DNA of 64,000 nt from Aulostomus chinensis (lineage: Eukaryota; Chordata; Actinopteri; Syngnathiformes; Aulostomidae), in the NCBI GenBank assembly GCA_037954235.1, contig JBBMOA010000021.1, positions 10,364,501 through 10,428,500 on the forward strand. Reading direction: 5' to 3'. A program made the translations under genes and the position numbers. Of the stretch, positions 58,886 to 64,000 are shown piece after piece. Positions within the stretch are counted from its first letter, which is position 1, and every line of letters starts with the position of its first letter. A model generated the notes under the pieces. It made no database searches and was not told the DNA's origin. It worked only from the letters and a program-made list of their open reading frames with translations.

Positions 58886-61800
58886 TCCCTGCCAGCAGTC
58901 TATTGAAATTAAAAGTTACGCTGTTGGAAAATAGAGTTTTATCATGTGTCCATACGATTGACATGATGTTAGGGTTTTTTCACATCCATAGTTTTAGTTG
59001 TTTTATCTTTGTCCAAATCAGTTGATGAGTCCATCAATTTCAATTTCAATTTGTCACAATAACAGCATGTTGGAATCAGAAATACTGCATTGCTCCCTGA
59101 GGGGGAAATTCTAATTTTGCAGGTGTTCCCATTTAATGTGGTGGTAGGTGGCAGTAACATACCTTTAAGCTAGTTTGCCAGCCAACAATAAACGGAGAAA
59201 GACAGTATGCAGGTTAAAGGTCCTATTTTTGGACAAGTGCATATTTCTATGACCTTAGTTTAATGTATCCAAAAATGTAAGGCGCACCTGGTTACAGGAG
59301 CTTTTTAGGCTCAGACTTGGAGAGTACACTGGTGGTTGGGCTGGACTGAGTTCAGATCACCACAGACAAATTACACCCATGTTCGTTTGGCCATGTTGAA
59401 GAGTTGGCCTCGAGTCGGAATGACGCGTTCACTGCTATGAAAATGAACACCAGGGGGAAAATGTGCCAGAGTTCGATTCAACCAAACGTAGGATACTCGG
59501 GTAGGTAAAAATTAAGGGTTTAATATTATGAAACATGGTGCATTAAAAAGGATTCAAATGCCCATCTTCACCTCCAAAGTCTGGTGATTGGCACCAACCA
59601 TCCCCACAGACTTCTTCCTCAAGTGGATGTAATAACGCCCCCCCCCCCCCAGTATGACATGTGACATTAATCAATACGTGTCCACAACGAAAATGAAGCC
59701 TGATTGATTTTTTTTTTTACCAGCACGCAATGAGCCATTCAGAAGTCTACTTTATTTTACATAGTTTCTATTTGCATTCAAGATTTGTAATTGTCACCTA
59801 ATTGTAACGGAGTGCAGTCAATGCAGTAGAAATAAACTCTCGGTACTGAGTTGAGAAAATAGAGAGAGGAACGTGACTCATGAGGGTGAAGGAGAGAAAT
59901 AAATAAATAGAAAAGAAAAGGATGGCTCCCAGAGAGAAGATACACCTCCCGCTGGTTTAACCAAGTCTTTGCGTCCTAAATTGGGGTCCATCTAGTGTCA
60001 CAGCGAGACTGAACTGTGGGCTGTCTCTCTCGAGACTTAGCTATACTGCTGCTGTGGCATTTCTTCTCGAAACAGCCGGGGGAGGCTGAATCCTCAGTTC
60101 ATCACACTCCTCTCTCTTGGAGGATGAGTAAATAGGTGCTGCTGTCCACTCCCACAAGAGTGATGAGATGCCTGTTTTTTTCCATTCTCTCCTCTTTTTT
60201 TTCTTCTTCTTCTTTCCTTTTTTTGCACCACACAGCTAATTTGGACACCAGAGCCAAGAATTCATTCATTTTTAAGTGAGGGAGTGGCTGGTCTTGGATC
60301 GCTGACCAGGTCATTAATGTGACATTCATTTTAATCCTCTCTCACACCCAGAAACTCTGTTTATGGTCTTAAACCCAGTCTGCCTTTTGCTTATTTGTCT
60401 TAATAATTTCAGATTGAGTTTCACATTATTCAAGCATTATCATTCTTGGTGTCAATGTTTTCTTCTGATTCTGACATTGAGTGAGGTATTAGAGTAGGTC
60501 AGATGAACCAAGGTCTTGAGGTTGCTCAATGAGCATCATTCCTCTAACACTGCATAATTATTCATTCATAACATGTGGTGCTGTGTCTCTTTAACTAATC
60601 ACAGCCTCCCCTCATCAAAAAAAAAAAAAAAAGAAAAAAAATCAGAGGAGACAGACAAGCGTGACTAATATGAATGCCCTGTAGAGGGCAATATTGTCTG
60701 CAGCGTCAAAGGGGGAAGTTTGAAAGGGTTCTTTAATGTCCTCATGTGTCTTCAGTATGATAAGGAGATCATTATACTTGTTAAATATTCTCACGAGGTG
60801 CTGATTAAAAGCACCGTATGAGCTGTAAAACACATACTGCTGTATAAAAACAAAGCTCATTCCAAAAGGTACAGCAGAACGTGGGAGTATTTGGAGGTTT
60901 AGTATTTGCATCACCTCTCCAAATAGAAACCGAGATGCTTTGTGGTTTATTGCTCCTGGAAGTCTCTATCGGTGCACATTTCATAGTTTTCAACATGAAT
61001 GATCTGTGGAGAAAAAAACAAAAAAAATGCCAACTCCTTTTTAAAGGAGAGGCGGTTTGGTTGATGCCTCGTTGCCTTTATAGACATAGAGCACCTCATC
61101 CATGGCATCTTGGCATCTCCTAAGAACTTTGGTTTTGAGCAAGCATTTAGCATAGCATTTGTGCTTACGTTTAAGGTTAGCATGCATGTGGTGTTAGCGA
61201 GCTCAAACTCAGTGCGCCATTCTAAATTATGATTGTCCCCCCTCCCTTACTCATGCGCTCAAATCATAACTGACTTTTATGCACAGTAACATACATGGTA
61301 ACAAAAGATTTAAAAAAAAAAACAAGTTTGCACCATTTTAGCATAGCCGTCCTTAAGGCTAGCATAGGCTTACTCAGTGCTCAGTGGGTCTCTGGTCTTT
61401 AGCATTAGCCGTATTCTAAATTCAAGTCCAATGTTTGTAGGCTTGCTACTGGATTGATTATTTAGACTTTTGTCTGTTTAGATGTCAGATTATGCCATGT
61501 ATGTTCGCTGCTCGCGACACGCAACTATACCGAGGATACAATGCCTTTGCACGGCATCTAGCCAGCTAGCCTGTGAATATTAGCTGGTCGCCTAAAAGAC
61601 GATTACTGAGCTATTTATAGGTTTGAAAAATGTTAATGAAAAGTCACATACTGAGGAGCAGTCTGCCGTTTCATTTTTCCAGTGGGCTTCAGATTTATGA
61701 GTCACAGGCAGCTTCAAGGGTACATTATGATGCCTTTAAAATTGTCAGACAGTTTGAGGGCATCAAAATAGACAGGAAATAGAAGTTTTGAGTGAGTTTC

Positions 61801-62109
61801 GAATGGTCTTTGATGCTTTGCTACAGTGTTCGACTCCCTCCAGAGATAGCACTTTACCAGTTTCAAACACGTCGTGAGTACTGCAGGTTATTGGTTTCCT
61901 TATTTAATCTGACAGATTTAATATAAAACAGGTGATGCTTGTGCTTTTCTCAATGGTCCTGGCTTGTGGGCCCTTCTTTGGGATTGGCAGAGGCACATGA
62001 CTCCGGCGCTCACCATCCAGGTTGGGACAAAGGTAGTCTTTTACCTCCAGGCTCTGCTTCTCAACGGCTCATGTGTGAGCATGGAAAAAGAGTGGAAATC
62101 AAACCTCCT

Positions 62110-62280
62110 CTGTAAATACACGAAAGGTCAGTGATGACGTCAGATTCCAAGAGCGGCCTCCTCCGTGATTTTGCGGCCCATCGCCGGCGCCTGATTCGTC
62201 GCAGCTCTTTATATTTTGCACTCTTTGCTCCCGGGCTATGATCCCAGTAAAAATAAGGCTATTTCCCACAAATAATGAGT
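62110..62280. promoter_or_regulatory. GC-richer block with a palindromic CRE
   Basis: TGACGTCA at 62135-62142 is followed by a CpG-bearing stretch (GCGGCCC, CGCCGGCGCC) and CTTTATATTTTGC about 60 bp on. It could be a small promoter or an enhancer. No downstream reading frame supports a gene. Confidence 0.25.
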
Positions 62281-64000
62281 CAGTCTACTATGTGTTTCAA
62301 GCAGCTACAAAAGGAATAATTTTTTGCTGAGTCGCACAAAAAACTAAAAACAAACATATATATTTTGGGAGTCCTTTTGATATAGTTTAATAGCAACTGT
62401 AGTTTTTCCATTAGTTTTCTTCTGTTCCTCTTTGACTGAGCCCTCCAGGCTTTAATCCAAGACTCTCCCACTTCCTATTTCTTGTATTATGACTGACTGC
62501 AAAGGAGTGTGTGTGCCCATCTGCCATGCATGGCCTTATTGTTTAGCCATGATTCTCAACTGTATATATAGCTCCTCACACTGTTCCTTTTTGTCTTGCC
62601 AAGCATATTCCAGTCCTTTCCTCCCATTTATTTTTCTTTCCTTTGCAAACAAGTGTTTGCTTTACATGCAGTTCATCTGATTGTGCCTCAGATACAGTCA
62701 GGGTTCTTTGAAATTCGGCCCATTTCCCTTATTATCCATGGCTTTGTGCGCTAAGAGGGATGCCAAATTCCTCTGATATAGTATTGTTGTTATTATTATT
62801 ATTAACACAATCTCAACTGACCCACATCTGGAGGATAAACAGGAAAAGTGTTTAGACAGCTGACTCAGAGAAATACACCCTGTGAAAGTATAACCGTTAT
62901 AAAAATTTCTCTTAGGCATCCAGGAATACTTCGATAAATCAAATTCTGGTTGGCTAAGACAGATTATGAGGTTTATAGTCCTCCAAAGAAAAGATATGAA
63001 TGAGTTGTGTAGCTGATGAGGACTTGTCATTATTTATTCTGAGGGGTATAAACAGCAGAGGAGTCTGGGAGGCAGCCAGTCCCTCCTGGAGTGCTACAGT
63101 AGCACAACCGTCCCTATTCAACAGTGCTTGTTTTAGAAAAGGCCTTTACATGTGACCCACATCTGGGTCAAGAGCATTACATTTCTTAACCGACAGCCAT
63201 TTATACACTCACATGTCATACTTGTGCAAAATGTCGATAATAAATCATCAGATGTGGTGCGTGAAGGTCTAAAGTTGCACAATAATGGGATTAACAAAGA
63301 GCTGCCTGTTTTTATTCGCAATTTCTACACACCCCAAGTCATGAAATCTCGCAGCAGCAAGAGGTTTCTAATTTTTTTCTATCAAGCAACAGAACATTCA
63401 TTTTTTTTTAATCTGAAACTTTCATTTATTTGGGTTGGAATGGAAGAAAGACGGATTGTTTGATGGGTTAAAGCCTCCTCCAGTTCACCTGGTTAGAGAG
63501 CAACACTGGCAGGAGTTGTCTTAAGTTGTTGACTTTGTGTAGCCGTTACAGCCTCAGCACTCTCAAATTACACTATTTTGTCCCAGAATTCAATATGCAC
63601 GAGGCTAACATGATAGATTACACTAGCATGCCATCACTCACCTGAAATACACCGTCAGTTTGACAGTATTAGGTCAAAATAGTCCGCTAGGATAAAACCA
63701 TACAGAGATGGACCATCATACCATTCAAGTTTTCTTTTTTCTTCAAACAGTTCAGTATTGGGCGCAAGACAACTTTTCTTAAGCGTTGTATAATTGCTAT
63801 TAGGAATAATCAATACTTCAACAAAAAAAACCACATCACTTTAGAGGTCTTTGACCTTCAAGTATTAATTTAAATACCTGCTATTTCTTCCAGTGATTTT
63901 AAACGCCTGCTATGGGATTTCTTATTGGGAGTACTCGGGTGGGTTGGTCACAGGAGAGCCCAGTTGTTCATGAACGGTAATTATAAATCAAATGTCTAAA

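Larger units (their letters stand above)
54081..64000. other. Intergenic region upstream of dok6; no gene recognised
   Basis: About 9.9 kb with no exon I can support on either strand. It contains an inverted-repeat MITE (54846-55059), GT microsatellites (56185-56235, 56886-57012), a GTGGCCCA-type repeat relic (58800-58880), and two motif-dense blocks that may be regulatory. A TTAGC-rich stretch at 61130-61600 looks like decayed repeat sequence. Confidence 0.65.

Noticed and set aside
61130..61600. TTAGC-rich stretch as a possible functional array
   Set aside because: The motif spacing is irregular and resembles decayed copies of the common TTAGCTTAGC-type fish repeat.
1..64000. CRISPR arrays, operons or bacterial insertion sequences
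   Set aside because: All recognised genes are intron-split vertebrate genes. The regular repeats are microsatellites or eukaryotic transposable elements.

Overview
The window is vertebrate nuclear DNA and almost certainly from a teleost fish, probably a percomorph. It is AT-rich, with dense CA/GT microsatellites, homopolymer runs, fish-type V-SINEs, an L2-like LINE relic and MITE-like inverted repeats. Coding sequence is split into short exons with canonical GT-AG introns. I recognise three genes: the 3' end of rttn (rotatin, + strand), a complete cd226-like immunoglobulin-superfamily receptor (+ strand) and complete dok6 (docking protein 6, - strand). The order and orientation (rttn, cd226, with dok6 converging on cd226) match the human 18q22 neighbourhood as I know it, and this is strong support for the calls.

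Layout: 1-1.36 kb holds the last three coding exons of rttn. 1.96-6.29 kb holds seven coding exons of cd226; their joined length (1125 nt) is an exact reading frame of 374 residues with a signal peptide, two Ig domains, one membrane span and a tyrosine-containing tail. 6.7-53.63 kb (minus strand) is dok6: eight coding exons whose joined length is 1002 nt (333 residues), comprising a PH domain, an IRS-type PTB domain and a C-terminal tail. dok6 intron 1 alone is about 24.7 kb. 53.63-64 kb is the dok6 promoter/5'UTR region followed by about 10 kb with no recognisable gene.

The non-coding space holds a V-SINE nested in an L2-like LINE with a visible 14-bp target-site duplication, a second truncated V-SINE, several inverted-repeat (MITE-like) elements, three tandem hairpin units in dok6 intron 6, and low-repeat AT-rich blocks that look like developmental enhancers (an inference only). 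The genes do not form a shared pathway: rotatin acts in centriole/cilium biology, CD226 is a leukocyte adhesion and co-stimulatory receptor, and DOK6 is an adaptor for receptor tyrosine kinases such as RET and TrkC. I found no clearly new multi-gene system. The points most worth a second look are the (GAA)8 acidic linker and tandem splice donors in cd226, the tyrosine-free tail of DOK6, the hairpin triplet, and an exon-like open frame near 31.8 kb.
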